Positions 42,415 through 53,400 are shown, numbered from the stretch's first letter. The stretch is DNA of 64,000 nucleotides from Manduca sexta (GCF_014839805.1 NC_051141.1:19476777-19540776), one strand, 5' to 3'. The notes: generated by a model not told the origin, from the sequence alone. Numbers and translations are program-made.

Positions 42415-42860
42415 TATATTCTATTAGACTTATAAATGCGAGAGTTGGTGAGGATGGATGTATGTATGTTTGATCCTCTTTAACGAAAAAACTACTGAAC
42501 GGATTTGGATGAAACTTTACAGTAATATTGGTTAAACATCAGAATAACACATAGGCTACAATTTATAATGATTTTGTGTAATTTCGTCATAATATAACGA
42601 TACATATTAAGTATCGGAAAAAATTGCTATCTTGGCGTACGCTGCATAAACCGTTGGAGTTAGACAAAAATGATGTACCGTAGGATTGTATGTCTTAAAT
42701 AGTTCTAAATAAACGTCCGCGACAGCATATATCTACCTTTTATGTGGTAGCCACTATGACCAGAATAGTGAGCCATAATATAATTAAGTCGTATACTTTT
42801 TGGCGGGACTGTTATCCCGGAAAACTCTTTCACGCGGACAAAGCCGCGAGCAAAAGCTAG
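42415..42860 (+). mobile_element. Helitron family D, plus-strand copy
   Basis: 5' region TTAGACTTATAAATGCGAGA and ACTGAACGGATTTGGATGAA. End CACGCGGACAAAGCCGCGAG, CAAAAGCTAG at 42860 before T. The 5' boundary is approximate. Confidence 0.75.
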
Positions 42861-42984
42861 TAGTCTAAACGTCTCAACTTATTTTCTTTGAAACTATATT
42901 TTGTATTTTTATACGAGTACGCAAGTCTTTATATCAGTCTAGAAGCGATAAGACTGCCTATAGGTGCACATTTTTATGATGTAA

Positions 42985-43180
42985 CTAGCGACCCGCCCCG
43001 ACTTCGCACGGGTGCAATATTTCTCCACTATTTAATGGATGTTATTATACATATAAACCTTCCTCTTGAATCACTCTATCTATTAAAAAAAACGCATCAA
43101 AATTCGTTACGTAGTTTTAAAGATTTAAGCATACAAAGGTAGGGATAGAGAAAGCGACTTTGTTTTATTCTATGTAGTGA
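42985..43180 (-). mobile_element. Helitron family C, single-ended short form
   Basis: CTAG at 42985, CGACCCGCCCCGACTTCGCA, then directly TATTTCTCCACTATTTAATG, and the 5' end CTATGTAGTGA before T at 43181. It has one terminal hairpin, unlike the doubled end of the 38.2-kb and 3.8-kb copies. Confidence 0.85.
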
Positions 43181-43189
43181 TAATTGTAT

Positions 43190-43245
43190 TAATTTTTACG
43201 TATTTGGTGTATACAATAAAGTATTTTATTCATTGATTCATTCAC
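43190..43245 (+). mobile_element. LINE 3' tail fragment
   Basis: GGTGTATACAATAAAGTATT followed by TTATTCATTGATTCATTCAC is the terminal part of a non-LTR 3' UTR with polyadenylation-type AATAAA. Confidence 0.45.
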
Positions 43246-43254
43246 GTAAAGTAA

Positions 43255-43405
43255 CTCCGCTATACCTGTAATTGGAGTGGAGTCCAGAGTATCGATTGGG
43301 GAGAGATGATCATAATCCCTCAGGCGACACAATCATCCCGGCCTGTTCGAAGCCGCATATACAAAGGTTGGTGTCAGACCGCGATCTACTATGATAGGTT
43401 TTACA
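43255..43405 (-). repeat. interspersed repeat D, diverged 3' part
   Basis: TTGGAGTGGAGTCCAGAGTA, GAGAGATGATCATAATCCCT and AATCATCCCGGCCTGTTCGA follow the repeat D order reversed, with many changes. Confidence 0.5.
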
Positions 43406-43423
43406 CTATGTATGATATTTATT

Positions 43424-43455
43424 TATTTATTTTATTTTATTTATTTATACATATA
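43424..43455 (+). repeat. (TTTA)n microsatellite
   Basis: TTTATTTATTTATTTTATTT followed by TATTTATTTATA. Confidence 0.9.
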
Positions 43456-43814
43456 TTATAACACCATAATAGTTGAAACTAATGTGATGTTATACAGATT
43501 TAATTTTAACAATTTATTTCAATACATTTATGAGCCATTTCAGTGAATTCTGACAGGTTACATATAAATATATCCAAGTTCTGAGATATAGTATTAAGCA
43601 ATCGTATGGCCCGTGACAAGGGCGCAAACCTTAGAATATTTGTTCGCGGTGTTTGAAGGCGGAACAGATATGAACGTTATCCGGGCGGATATAATTCTAC
43701 AATCAGTATAAAAATCTGATAATCACTAACTAGGATATAATATATGTAATTATAAAGATCAAACAGATAACATAAATTAATATAATTAGTTTCAAATCTG
43801 TTTATAATCAATAC
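43456..43814. other. unassigned AT-rich stretch
   Basis: No gene or repeat family recognised. Confidence 0.4.
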
Positions 43815-44094
43815 ATATTGTAAAACAAAGTCCCGAAGTATTTTCTGTCTGTATGTGATCATTTATCTCAAAATCTACAGATCGGATTTTTGTACGATTT
43901 TTATTTAAAAATGTGCGTTTCTTGAGGAAGGTTTAGGTTATTAATACATTACGGTTTTATATAAATTGACTGAAATATAACGATTAGTGTTGAATAGGTC
44001 GCGTGGTTGTAGAAAATTTCATGGGTCAGGATTTACGGAGAAAAACTTTGTAACACACTGATTACCACACAGGCAAAGCCGCGGGCACAGCTAT
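43815..44094 (+). mobile_element. Helitron family D, decayed copy
   Basis: AAAACAAAGTCCCGAAGTAT, CTACAGATCGGATTTTTGTA, TTTCATGGGTCAGGATTTAC, ending CAAAGCCGCGGGCACAGCTA. The final CTAG has become CTAT. Ends approximate. Confidence 0.6.
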
Positions 44095-44149
44095 TTACAA
44101 TATAACGTAACATTTCCTGGTTAATAAGCGTTATTATTTCTTTTTCATT

Positions 44150-44235
44150 TTATTGCACTTCATACAAATCATGTCGGACAACAACAGGCATTCTCTACCA
44201 GTCAACCTGAGGTGGTGCACAGATAAAAACATAGT
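44150..44235 (-). mobile_element. LINE 3' UTR fragment, second type
   Basis: TTTTATTGCACTTCATACAA, ACAGGCATTCTCTACCAGTC and AACCTGAGGTGGTGCACAG match, from memory, a common lepidopteran LINE tail on the minus strand. Confidence 0.45.
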
Positions 44236-44404
44236 AGATGCACGTCAAGGGTTGTGATTTGTTAGAAAATAAAACTTACGTCAAACGCGGATACGATAAG
44301 GGGATTTTAATCAAAAACCGGACAAGCGCGAACTGAAGCGGCACGTGTGTTGTAAACTAGCTCTGTTTATGAAGGACATATTATCGCTTTTTAGGTTTTT
44401 CTTG

Positions 44405-44586
44405 GTTCCGAACCGAATTTTGGCCACGGCGGCCAATCTCAACGGAGATCAGCCAAGTACACAGGCCGTATTGTGCAGAAGTATGTGTGCTATACAAGCA
44501 CTCTGTGTTCCTTTACTCTCGGAGTCCGATGAGCGAAGAGAGATCAGGCGCAAGACCAACGGCTTTACATGCTTTCCGAGGCACGT
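44405..44586 (-). mobile_element. SINE family C, head missing
   Basis: GGCGGCCAATCTCAACGGAG, ATCAGCCAAGTACACAGGC, GAGATCAGGCGCAAGACCAA and CGGCTTTACATGCTTTCCGA are the reverse of the SINE C body. The tRNA-like part is lost. Confidence 0.75.
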
Positions 44587-44599
44587 AACAAATATTTTT

Positions 44600-45185
44600 C
44601 GTATACATGTACTGTGAGACAATGCATCTATCCAAATTCCATGATTCTAGATCAACGGGAAATACCGGAAAGGTTTTGATCTCTTTGAAGACGCAAACAC
44701 ACGATAATAAGCAATATGAACGGATAAAGGTATGTATATTAATCGTGTTGACTTTATCGTGGTCTCTTTTGTGGTACGGAACCCTAGAAATGATTCCGTT
44801 ACAAAGTTAGTTGTCGATTAACGTTTAGGCATATTGCCCCATTTATTTATATCCAGCTACGAACTTGTTCGTATAAGATGGAAAAAAATTACATTCCCAT
44901 TAGGAAAGATACGAATCCTTCCAAATATTCAGAACTACTATTAATATTTTACTGAGATTGATATTTTATACTTACTTAGTTTAAAATAGAGATTAATTTC
45001 CTACATTCTTGGGTGGTTTATACCTAAGACATTGCTCGACTTAGTCTAGATTTTCTGAGTTGTATTCGAGCCATGTTATTAGATTTCTCTCCGCGGTATT
45101 TTCATTAGACGGATGCTTCTATTATTTAGTATCCCTTTGTGTGGTCATACGAGGGGTCTGGTTAGGGTGGTTGTACACTAACCTC
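44600..45185. other. unassigned stretch
   Basis: No gene or repeat family recognised; open frames here lack content. Confidence 0.4.
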
Positions 45186-45187
45186 CT

Positions 45188-45224
45188 TATTCATAGACGT
45201 TTATCTAAGGACGGAGCATTGCTG
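45188..45224 (+). repeat. MITE I terminal fragment
   Basis: TTATTCATAGACGTTTATCT and AAGGACGGAGCATTGCTG match the outer 36 bp of the MITE I terminal repeat (47772-48005), fused directly to repeat D. Confidence 0.65.
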
Positions 45225-45330
45225 ATCCCGTAACGCGACACACTTACAAGGGCCACTATGGCGTGTTATAACACCTTGTTTATGGTGGTAGCTATCCGGG
45301 CGGATATAAAATATATCCTAACACCAGCAA
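45225..45330 (-). repeat. interspersed repeat D, 5' part
   Basis: ATCCCGTAACGCGACACACT, AGGGCCACTATGGCGTGTTA, ACACCTTGTTTATGGTGGTA and GCTATCCGGGCGGATATAAA. Confidence 0.65.
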
Positions 45331-45685
45331 CAACTTGTGATATTTACTTCAGAGCTAGAGGCGACGGAAATTAAAAGATTACACCCATAGGTGCACTCTG
45401 GAAAACAAACAAGCAAACACTCTATAATAGCCAAATACATTAAATAGTATAATTAGATCTCTTTGCAAATATCAGTAGAAGACTATGGTATCGGTTGACT
45501 ATATTAGACCATAAGCCCCGTGTCTTTCATTAAGTGTTTATACCAATCATATATAATTAGTCTGATATTTAATTCAACTTATTGATTTATATTTCCAATG
45601 CCGATGACTTTGTATGGGAATTGTCAGGTGGTAGTAATTATTTGTTAGCATTGGAATTAGCTTTAAACTAACAAAGCACTCTATC
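45331..45685. other. unassigned stretch
   Basis: No gene or repeat family recognised. Confidence 0.4.
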
Positions 45686-45689
45686 ATGG

Positions 45690-45750
45690 GAAAGAACACA
45701 CTTGTTGAAAAGGGGATGGGCCTGGTTGCACCTCTAGCTACCCCTTCGAG
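45690..45750 (+). repeat. SINE family B tail fragment
   Basis: GGGCCTGGTTGCACCTCTAG and CTACCCCTTCGAGG correspond to the SINE B 3' part. Confidence 0.45.
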
Positions 45751-45771
45751 GTGAAAGTGACTCGACTGCAC

Positions 45772-45924
45772 CTGATAGTGTGGAGTGGTGTCCAATATAA
45801 TATCGACTGACGATAGATGATTACCCCTCAGTCGACACAGTTATGCCTGTTGGAACCGGATATACGGCTGATCTCAGAACGCGACACTTACTAATTGTGG
45901 CGGGTTTTGACAACCGTAGCTATA
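45772..45924 (-). repeat. interspersed repeat D, 3' part
   Basis: GTGTCCAATATAATATCGAC, CCTCAGTCGACACAGTTATG, CCTGTTGGAACCGGATATAC, AACGCGACACTTACTAATTG and GCGGGTTTTGACAACCGTAG. It runs at GTAGCTAT into a Helitron D end. Confidence 0.7.
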
Positions 45925-45999
45925 AAAATCCGTTCAGTAGAGAGAAAATCGATCACATACAGACAGCTTTTAGGGACTGTGTTTAATAACATGTATAGA
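45925..45999 (-). mobile_element. Helitron family D, 5'-end fragment
   Basis: AAAAATCCGTTCAGTAGAGA, GAAAATCGATCACATACAGA and ACATGTATAGA before T at 46000 match the 5' part of the 33220-33449 copy. The 3' part is missing, replaced by repeat D. Confidence 0.65.
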
Positions 46000-46139
46000 T
46001 AACGTAAAAAATAAAACAATATTTCTACAATATGTTATATTAACTTTGGTAGTTTTCAATTTTTTATAATGCGGATATTGTCTCATTGATTTTTGATTGA
46101 CGTGTAATTGTGTAACTTCCCCAAATCTTGGTTTATGTA

Positions 46140-46300
46140 TTTAGTGATTATTTTTATTATTATTACACTTTATTGTACACCAGGGATAAAAATAATAAAG
46201 AAGAAAAGAGAAAACAGTACAAATGGCGGTCTTATCGCACAAGGCAATCTCTTACAGACAACCATGGGATGGATATAAGAGAAAACGGAATAATAAGGGG
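46140..46300 (-). mobile_element. LINE 3' UTR fragment (jockey/CR1-like tail)
   Basis: CTTTATTGTACACCAGGGAT, AAATGGCGGTCTTATCGCAC and AAGGCAATCTCTTACAGACA parallel the 1603-1795 fragment, diverged. Confidence 0.5.
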
Positions 46301-46479
46301 CAGTGATATTTAATGTTATACTTGGAATATTAAATCGTACGACCATTGTATTTCAAACAGGTAAACATTAAGCTTGGATTTCAGTTTAAATCGGTTAGAT
46401 AACGTTTCAGTTCAAAGGGATATCCACTTCATCAGTATTTGATGCAATATTCACGTTACAGGGTCAATATGCAACAATA

Positions 46480-46809
46480 ATAATAATAATATCAGCCCTG
46501 TATTATATACTTGCCCACTGCTGAGCACGGGCCTCCTCTACTACTGAGAGGGAGGGATTAGGCCTTAGTCCACCACGCTGGTCTACTGCGAATTGGTAGA
46601 CTTCACACACCTTCGAAATTCCTATAGAGAACTTCTCAGATGTGCAGGATTCCTCACGATTTTTTCCTTCACCGTTAAAGCGAACGATACATTCACAAAG
46701 AATACACACATGATTTTTTATAAAAGTCAGAGGTGTGTGCCCTTAGGATTTGAACCAGCAGACATTCGTCTCGGCAGTCTGTTCCACACCCAACTAGGCT
46801 ATCGCCGCT
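46480..46809 (-). mobile_element. SINE family A with 12-bp target duplication
   Basis: Full-length copy; TATGCAACAATA at 46468-46479 and 46810-46821. A GGGA duplication near 46551 is private to this copy. Confidence 0.92.
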
Positions 46810-46998
46810 TATGCAACAATAGTTCTAATATTTGATTATTGGCGATATTTGACAAAGTCCCATCGCAGAATTCAGTATAAATACAGACCGTTTCACTAAC
46901 GTTATTGTAATATCTGTGGGTGTTAGTATTACATCTGCTTTGTTATATTTACGCTCCATACCTCAATATACAACCATTATATGGGCTCTTTGATGTTC

Positions 46999-47331
46999 TG
47001 AGGGTATACTTCGAAAACCAAGATTCGTAGTTTCGGATGACGGATCGCACATTTTGTTACTATGAAGTGTTGATCCGATTTGTTTATCGCAATATTTCAG
47101 ACTTGGAATTTGTAAGAACTTATGCCATCCATTTTTAAAACCATCTGCGAGAATAAAATAAGTTCCACTGATGTATCCAAAAAAATATACGGAAAATTGA
47201 TCCTCCCACAAAGGTAAGCTACAGAACAGTGACGAATCCGAAGTAATTTGGTAGTAAAGTTAAATCCTAAGTTCGTCGTTTCTTCGTTTCGGACCGACGT
47301 TTCGACGTTCGATTTTCGAAGTAGACCCTCT
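46999..47331 (-). mobile_element. MITE family J, copy 2 (inverted)
   Basis: Ends GAGGGTATACTTCGAAAAC and TTTTCGAAGTAGACCCTCT, interior reversed relative to 23797-24131. On the minus strand it keeps the open frame FILADGFKNGWHKFLQIPSL, KYCDKQIGSTLHSNK, preceded by TTTTATTCTCGCAG, which reads like a splice acceptor. Compared with copy 1 it lacks 15 bases in frame. Confidence 0.75.
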
Positions 47332-47394
47332 GTTCACTCCGAACAGATCATGTTTCTCTATTGTCATATGTAATTGTTTAAATTATTGACTACA

Positions 47395-47573
47395 GGGGCC
47401 TTATTCTCTATCTCGCACGTTATTTTAACCACGCGTAACAAGAACGTAACACAACGCATCATGTTTAGGACTATAGAAATTTGGCTTACAGAATACCATT
47501 CCACGCACATTTCTCGAAGATAACATATCACGGCCGCGTTACGCGTTTACATTATCATACAGAATAAGGGCCC
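47395..47573 (+). mobile_element. MITE family H, copy 3
   Basis: GGGGCCTTATTCTCTATCTC to CATACAGAATAAGGGCC. Here the inverted match extends outward (ACTACAG at 47389-47395 and CTGTAGT at 47573-47579), giving 19 bp with one mismatch. Confidence 0.87.
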
Positions 47574-47771
47574 TGTAGTTGTAATAGTGCTACTAAAACA
47601 TGTAGATGAAGGAGTAAGTCACTTATGTGTGTCTTAATATAACAATGTATAACAGACTCAGATGTGCAGTATCCCAGCCAAATTGTATCGTAATTGTTCA
47701 AAAAAATTACTGACGTCAAAAATATAAATTTGTTCCTACAACGATTCATTAAAAGTATCTATTAATAACCG

Positions 47772-48005
47772 TCCTATGCATAAACGTTATTTATCTAAGG
47801 ACGGAACATCGCTGTGATAGCAAGTCAGTTTCTCAGTGCTGACGGCATGGCAGCCTTCGCAATGCGTAGACATAAGGCCGTTGTGATTGGCTAATATTGA
47901 GATACAACTTTAATCTAGTTGGCCGTCAGATAAACAAAGCTGAGAAACAGACTTGTTATCACAGCGATGCTTCGTCCTTAGATAAGTAACGTCTATGAAT
48001 ACTGG
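47772..48005. mobile_element. MITE family I, long terminal inverted repeats
   Basis: The two ends, 47772-47836 and 47940-48005, pair over about 62 bp with several mismatches: ACGTTATTTATCTAAGGACG on the left, TCCTTAGATAAGTAACGTCT on the right. The short middle (AGCCTTCGCAATGCGTAGAC) does not code. A transcript would fold into a long hairpin. Confidence 0.85.
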
Positions 48006-49090
48006 CGTAAGTGTTTACACTATCAGAGAAATTTGATAAAGAAGTCTATACGCTATGTTTTTTTACATATAAAAAATGTGTTTGCATGTCTTTTTGGAAC
48101 TATATTAAAAACATCGACGTCAAAATTGCTCAAAGAAGCGTAGACTGGCATGTTGACGTATGGCCGGCGTTGAATCAGCGAGTGATATGTGACGTCATTT
48201 CTGTTCACCCTTTGCATGTTACACCGCGTTACGACCATACTTGACAAGTTTACTGTTAAAATTTTAACACCCTTTGGCGAATTGTACACCAAAATTTTAA
48301 TGTCAATATTTTAAAGCTTTAGTTTAAATTGTATTAAATAATAAATAAACTCGAATCCTATACAGAATTATGATAATGATAATTGAATTAACTTAATAAA
48401 AATAGTTCTTCCACACAGTGTCCACTGTTTTTGTACTTATTCTTACCGGACTATTACGGTTTACTCTTCTTTAATTACATTGACTTAATGGCTAGTAAAT
48501 TACAATTAATAATATATATCAAACCGATTTTTTTAATTTTAATACCTATTTAAGTATCGGACACAGATTCCACCGCAACATTAAATAGAATTTTATCTAT
48601 TGCTATTATATATTTAGGGCTAAATAAATTATAGGAAATATAACGCGTATCAAAAATATAGTGCTATATTGATAAAATAATAGTTAGACTTCTTTATCCA
48701 GTAAATTTATAATTTATTTCAAATGCAACTTATATGATTAGATTATCTAAATGGTACGTTATATAACAAAATTATACATTTTTCGTGTAGAAACGACATA
48801 AATAATTTATCAATGACATTTTATTGATAAAAACATTTTTGCGCATAACCACGAAACGGGTCATGTATACTCTCACAGGCGCTGTAAACTTTTACTTTGA
48901 CGTGCAATCCACACAGTTTGTAGTTTACTTATGAGAACGCAAAAAGCAAAGAAATGTTTTGATGAAGCGATGCAGTGAACGTATAAGACTAGAACCAATA
49001 TCATAGCGCTTTGAACAGCGGTAACCTCGCTCCGTACTTTGGGTCAGTTTTTAAAGTTCACACAAACGTCTGTTCTAGGGTTCCGCGGTT
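48006..49090. other. unassigned stretch
   Basis: 48090-48300 is GC-moderate with overlapping frames on both strands and a TGACGTCA octamer at 48190-48197. No gene recognised. The rest is AT-rich. Confidence 0.35.
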
Positions 49091-49094
49091 AATA

Positions 49095-49275
49095 ATATTA
49101 TGGTACTGCAGTGCTAAGGTCTCGGGTTCGATCCTCGAGTCGGGCAAAGTGATAGCGGGTTTTATAGACAGTACGGCCCGGAGTCCGGAATTTGTGTCAC
49201 ATAATGGGATGGAATGTTCAGGGTGAAAAGTGGGTGTATCAGTTGAGCCTCTGCCTACCCCTTCAGAGATAAAAG
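49095..49275 (+). mobile_element. SINE family B, 5' shortened
   Basis: GGTACTGCAGTGCTAAGGTC, GGGTTCGATCCTCGAGTCGG, GCCCGGAGTCCGGAATTTGT, CAGTTGAGCCTCTGCCTACC. The outer tRNA-like head is lost. Confidence 0.75.
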
Positions 49276-49423
49276 GCCTGTGTATAGATTATATATGGGA
49301 TATTTTTTTCGACACTAAATTTCATACATATTTAAAATCAGCGCTTTTTTATGTTTTTTTAACTTAGTTAAAAAAAAATTGAAAAAAAATATCGCTTAAG
49401 GCAATAGGCCTTTCAACCCGATA

Positions 49424-49709
49424 TCGATATATATAAAAATGAATCCCTATTTCCCTTGGTCACGCCATCACGCGTGAACGGCTGGACCGATTTCACTATT
49501 TTTTTTTTTGCGTTTGTTATTCTCAGGAGAAGGTTCTTATGAAAGAAGAAATTCAAAAAATTGCGCGGAAAATTAGAAAATTTAAGAAAACTTAACGAAA
49601 ATATTAATTTTATGCAACTGTCAATTGTTTGAAATAACTGTCAGCGATTGACAGAATGCGCGCTGCAAATTCATAGTTAAGTCGGGACAACGTCTGTCGG
49701 GTCAGCTAG
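49424..49709 (+). mobile_element. non-autonomous Helitron, family A (copy 3)
   Basis: TCGATATATATAAAAATGAA after A; ends GTCGGGTCAGCTAG before T. Very close to the 2477 copy. Confidence 0.88.
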
Positions 49710-50035
49710 TAGGTATATTTATACAAAAACATGTAATAATTTGAAAGATTGAAAAAAGAGACTTTTGTGATTTTATGTTTGTTTTTATAAATATTTTAAC
49801 TAACACAGTGGGATACAAAGAGTTGAAACTTTATATTGTTATTTTTATATGTATTTCAAATTATGTTTACTTTATAAAAAGTTTATGATTCCGTACAAAG
49901 CAACAGGAGAGTTTACTTTTCGCAATTATAGCTTAAAAGAGTTATTTTAAGCTATCATTTGCCTATAGGGTGTTAAAACTAGCCCTAAACACGGGACAAG
50001 TTGTAACATCGCACATTTTTTTTAAGTGTTATAAT
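49710..50035. other. unassigned AT-rich stretch
   Basis: No gene or repeat family recognised. Confidence 0.4.
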
Positions 50036-50108
50036 ATATAAATAATATCAGCCCTGTATTATTATGTCCCACTGCTGGGCACGGGCCTCCTCTACTACTG
50101 AGAGAGAT
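50036..50108 (-). mobile_element. SINE family A, 3' piece only
   Basis: AATAATATCAGCCCTGTATT, CCCACTGCTGGGCACGGGCC, TCCTCTACTACTGAGAGAGA. Strongly 5' truncated. Confidence 0.75.
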
Positions 50109-50193
50109 TAAAGGGAGGGATCAATTTAAAGTCTTATTTTAGCAATAAATACAATTTTATTATTATATTTTCTACGTCAGTTTAAAAAAAGAG

Positions 50194-50775
50194 TTTTTTT
50201 TTTTTTTTTTTTTTTTTTATTTTATTCGATTCACAAAACTGATGCACAATTTTACAACAAGTTACATAATAAATATATCGATCTTAAAACTATTTTCACA
50301 ATAATTGTCATCTACTTGATGTGAATACAGCTAGCGTATATTAGGTAAATTGCAATATTATATACGGTACTTAGTTGAAGATCACAGTGATACTTAGAAT
50401 TACAATTAAATTAAGTATAATGAGTAGGAAGATGATTATTTTAACAGTTGTTTTAATTTATTTCTAAAGGAAGCTACCGAACCATTAAAAACATCGAGAT
50501 CATTGCGTATAGAATTAGCTAAATAAAGCATTCTGCATATTGGCGAGTTAGAACCTAGATTTGTTCGACAAGATGGAGATGCAAACGTTTTGCGGTTGCT
50601 CAGGCGACTATTAGGACGCGGGATGCTTATATTTATTGATTGGAGTAGTTGGGGTGAGTCAATTTTACCGTGCAGTAATTTATACAAAAACATGAGATCA
50701 GAAATTTTTCGACGGGCCATGAGAGTCGTCATCTTATAATGATCAAGTCTTAAGTTACAATATTTAATGTAAAGT
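50194..50775 (-). mobile_element. 5'-truncated jockey/CR1-like LINE with poly(A) tail
   Basis: On the minus strand: a truncated coding end, about 240 bp of 3' UTR, then 25 consecutive A (T run 50194-50218). The long pure A-run suggests recent insertion. The coding frame is closed by a stop just upstream of 50760, marking the truncation point. Target duplications were not identified. Confidence 0.75.
50436..50732 (-). pseudogene. LINE reverse transcriptase C-terminal tail (intact stop)
   Basis: 98 codons: RRKISDLMFLYKLLHGKIDS, PQLLQSINISIPRPNSRLSN, RKTFASPSCRTNLGSNSPIC, RMLYLANSIRNDLDVFNGSV, then SFRNKLKQLLK and stop. The RR..DL.FLYKLL.G.ID..LL..I....P....R....F..P..RT..G.NSPI.RM pattern is the region after the RT domain in jockey/CR1-type elements. 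In-frame codons extend upstream of the methionine (CNLRLDHYKM), so this ATG is internal, not a start. Confidence 0.8.
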
Positions 50776-52605
50776 TAATAACAACTAAATAATTTAATTT
50801 CTAGATATATTTGTTTTTCTAAAAATTGTTACGTCTGTCATTCCCCTATATGTAGCGACAAATATCTGTATAATTAATAAAATTAGCTCAATTAAAAATG
50901 TTCTGAACACACCACTTGAAGGCATAACTTCCCGATGCAATTAACCGACAGATTCCTATAATAACACGATTATTAATTAGTGTTTAAACTTCAATACATT
51001 ATTACAAAAAGTTATTTCTGACATTCAGTTTTGTGACTTTATAATTATGGAAGGGAAACTTAATTGTTCTTTTGTAGAATTTGAATCTTTCGTAGCACAA
51101 CCAGAATGTAGCGTCAGACAAACAGTTGCTTTTGCGGGAATCTTATAAGCTGCGCTGTTTCGCAGCTATTTGATCGCCCCGTCACGGAGTCTCTCATGAT
51201 GCGAAACGTCACAATTTTGCCGGTACATACGGCACATGGCACGCGACGGGGCGGCAGATATCCTAACACCTCCCCACTCATTCTCTAGCAAAACTACACA
51301 TGCTTTAGAATTCGACCAATGACAGACCAGCTTTGAACGCTGTTGTAATATTGAGGTTTTGACAGTTGAATACGCTTACAAGCTAAGTTTGATGCCTGGG
51401 ACGGACAATCTACAACGCATAAAAATAAGGGTTCTTAGGATATGGTAATAGCGGTGTCAAAGAAGTATTTTGTTTATATAAATTTTAAAATAAGTTTAAA
51501 TTTTTGTAACTAATAAGTTGCTTTACTCAATTGAAAAGCCTTTCTACACTAGTTCCTAAGTTAATGTACCGAACCATGGCGTCTGGTCATCCACGGTGTA
51601 TGCCACCAGAAGCATTTACTTAAAATATCAGATTATAAACATCCTTTATTTCCTAAAGGAGCAAATAACCGGGGTAGATATCCTATGTCTTAGTCTGTCA
51701 TGGTCACACAAAACTAGCTGCGTCCTTGAGTAGTTGCGACGTATTTAGAAAAGGAAGATCATTGTGCATTAAGTGAAAATGCGGAACCATTATGTATTAA
51801 ACGTTAAATTTTGTAGTTTAATTGAAAATCATCCAAATCCCTATAATTATAATAGACCAGAGTATTGCAATAACCTGTATATGAGCGAGATACACCAGTG
51901 TTAACACATCTTCATCTTCGGAAGAAGACATGTTATCTTGTCAAAATCGGACAGCTGAAAACCGTCATCTCTCGCGTCGCCTAGCATCACGTCCGCTCCT
52001 AGTCTTTCCTATATCTTTTAATAAAATTCGCCAGTGCCTCATCCGTTCCATGTCTGCGCCCAATGTCTTTTCTGTATGGCCTGCGCCGATTAACCTGCCT
52101 AATTATTACTTGATATGCCAAATAATTAACTGTCACTACCAGATTATGTTATTGCTTTAATCATTAATAATTGGTGAATATTGTCTGACCACAATGGGAC
52201 GACACGTGGCAGGAACGTGTTGAACACTGAAGTGTAACTAATTGTACAGTTGGTAAAGGCAGGTCGTTTGAAAGTGTTCTGTTAACTTAAAATTAAAACC
52301 CATAACACTCGTACTCTTAAAAAAATAGTGACCTATTTCAAAGTAGTTTTTCCCTTTTATTTTCATGCCATAGGTTTCATTTTTTACCTATCTTTAATAA
52401 GCTCAATTTTATAGCAATTAAAAAAAAAAGGTAGCAAACAAAAGTTAGTATTCTGACGACTGCCACAAATTAACAATTTGAAAGAGGTCATTATTTTATT
52501 AAGAGTGCGTTATGTTGAGATTGAACGTGAAGCTCAGCACCGCTTGAAATAGAGTCATTATGATCCCCATTCGGGAAACATAGGACCTATATTTATATTT
52601 AACCA
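50776..52605. other. unassigned stretch
   Basis: At 51170-51260 a GC-rich patch has distant inverted CGCCCCGTC / GACGGGGCG. A 76-codon frame at 51930-52160 is unrecognised. Otherwise nothing. Confidence 0.35.
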
Positions 52606-52745
52606 ATACTAATATTATAAAGAGGAAAGTTTGTTGGTGTCTAAGGGTTAATGTTTGGAATACTGAATCGATTTTGAATACTCTTGCCTGCTATACCTAC
52701 CTGGAAAATAGTTATAACGTGGTTGCAGCCGCAGACAAAAGCTAG
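52606..52745 (+). mobile_element. Helitron family D, small copy
   Basis: TACTAATATTATAAAGAGGA, GTTTGTTGGTGTCTAAGGGT, GAATCGATTTTGAATACTC and the end CAGCCGCAGACAAAAGCTAG before T. Confidence 0.7.
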
Positions 52746-53269
52746 TGTATAATATAGAAATTATTCCGCTGTTAACTACAGCTCTAAAGAGATGGGTTTA
52801 CACAGATTTTGTTTGGATATTGTATCCGTCCACATAGCGTCCACTGTACGCAGAAAATAAACCCGAAATAATCTACCTGTGCACTTCTGGTTTTACAGAG
52901 ACATATTTGTCTCGATAGACTATACTATCTATACTATAAAAATACTATCTCAATTTTTACTGCCTGTTATTTAAACGTGTAAACAAATTGTAAATCTGTT
53001 ATTAGCCTTAAGATAAGTGTATCAGATTGTATCACCTAGTGTTAAGAAAGAAAGAAAAAAAATATTTGTCCAGACATAGGTACAGACGTAGTACAGACGC
53101 CAAAAGGAAAAAAAAACAAATAAAATTCACCTTATAAACAAGTACAATTAGTAACAAGTACCAAACCAAACAAACAATAACTGATGTCAAAATAAAACCT
53201 ATTACTATCAAATTAAAGGCTGTGGATTTTAATAAATAAACAGAAGATATTTATGTCTTGTCTTTATAG

Positions 53270-53400
53270 GTCTGAAAGGGTCCAGTTCTACAGATTCTCT
53301 AGATACGATGATACCTCGTCCTGCGCGAAAACCTTGCTTAGCGAAACTGAAACAGTTAATACTATGAACATCAAAATCTGACAGCACGAACCTTGCCGAA
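53270..53400 (+). other. candidate exon behind strong acceptor, unassigned
   Basis: TTATGTCTTGTCTTTATAG is a strong plus-strand acceptor. Two frames stay open after it: SERVQFYRFSRYDDTSSCAK TLLSETETVNTMNIKI and GLKGSSSTDSLDTMIPRPAR. The first is more protein-like. No donor of quality follows before the stop, so it would be a last exon. No family recognised; it may also be a diverged LINE segment. Confidence 0.22.

Noticed and set aside
48190..48197. Perfect CRE octamer TGACGTCA
   Set aside because: A single 8-bp site in 64 kb is expected by chance at low frequency and has no nearby gene.
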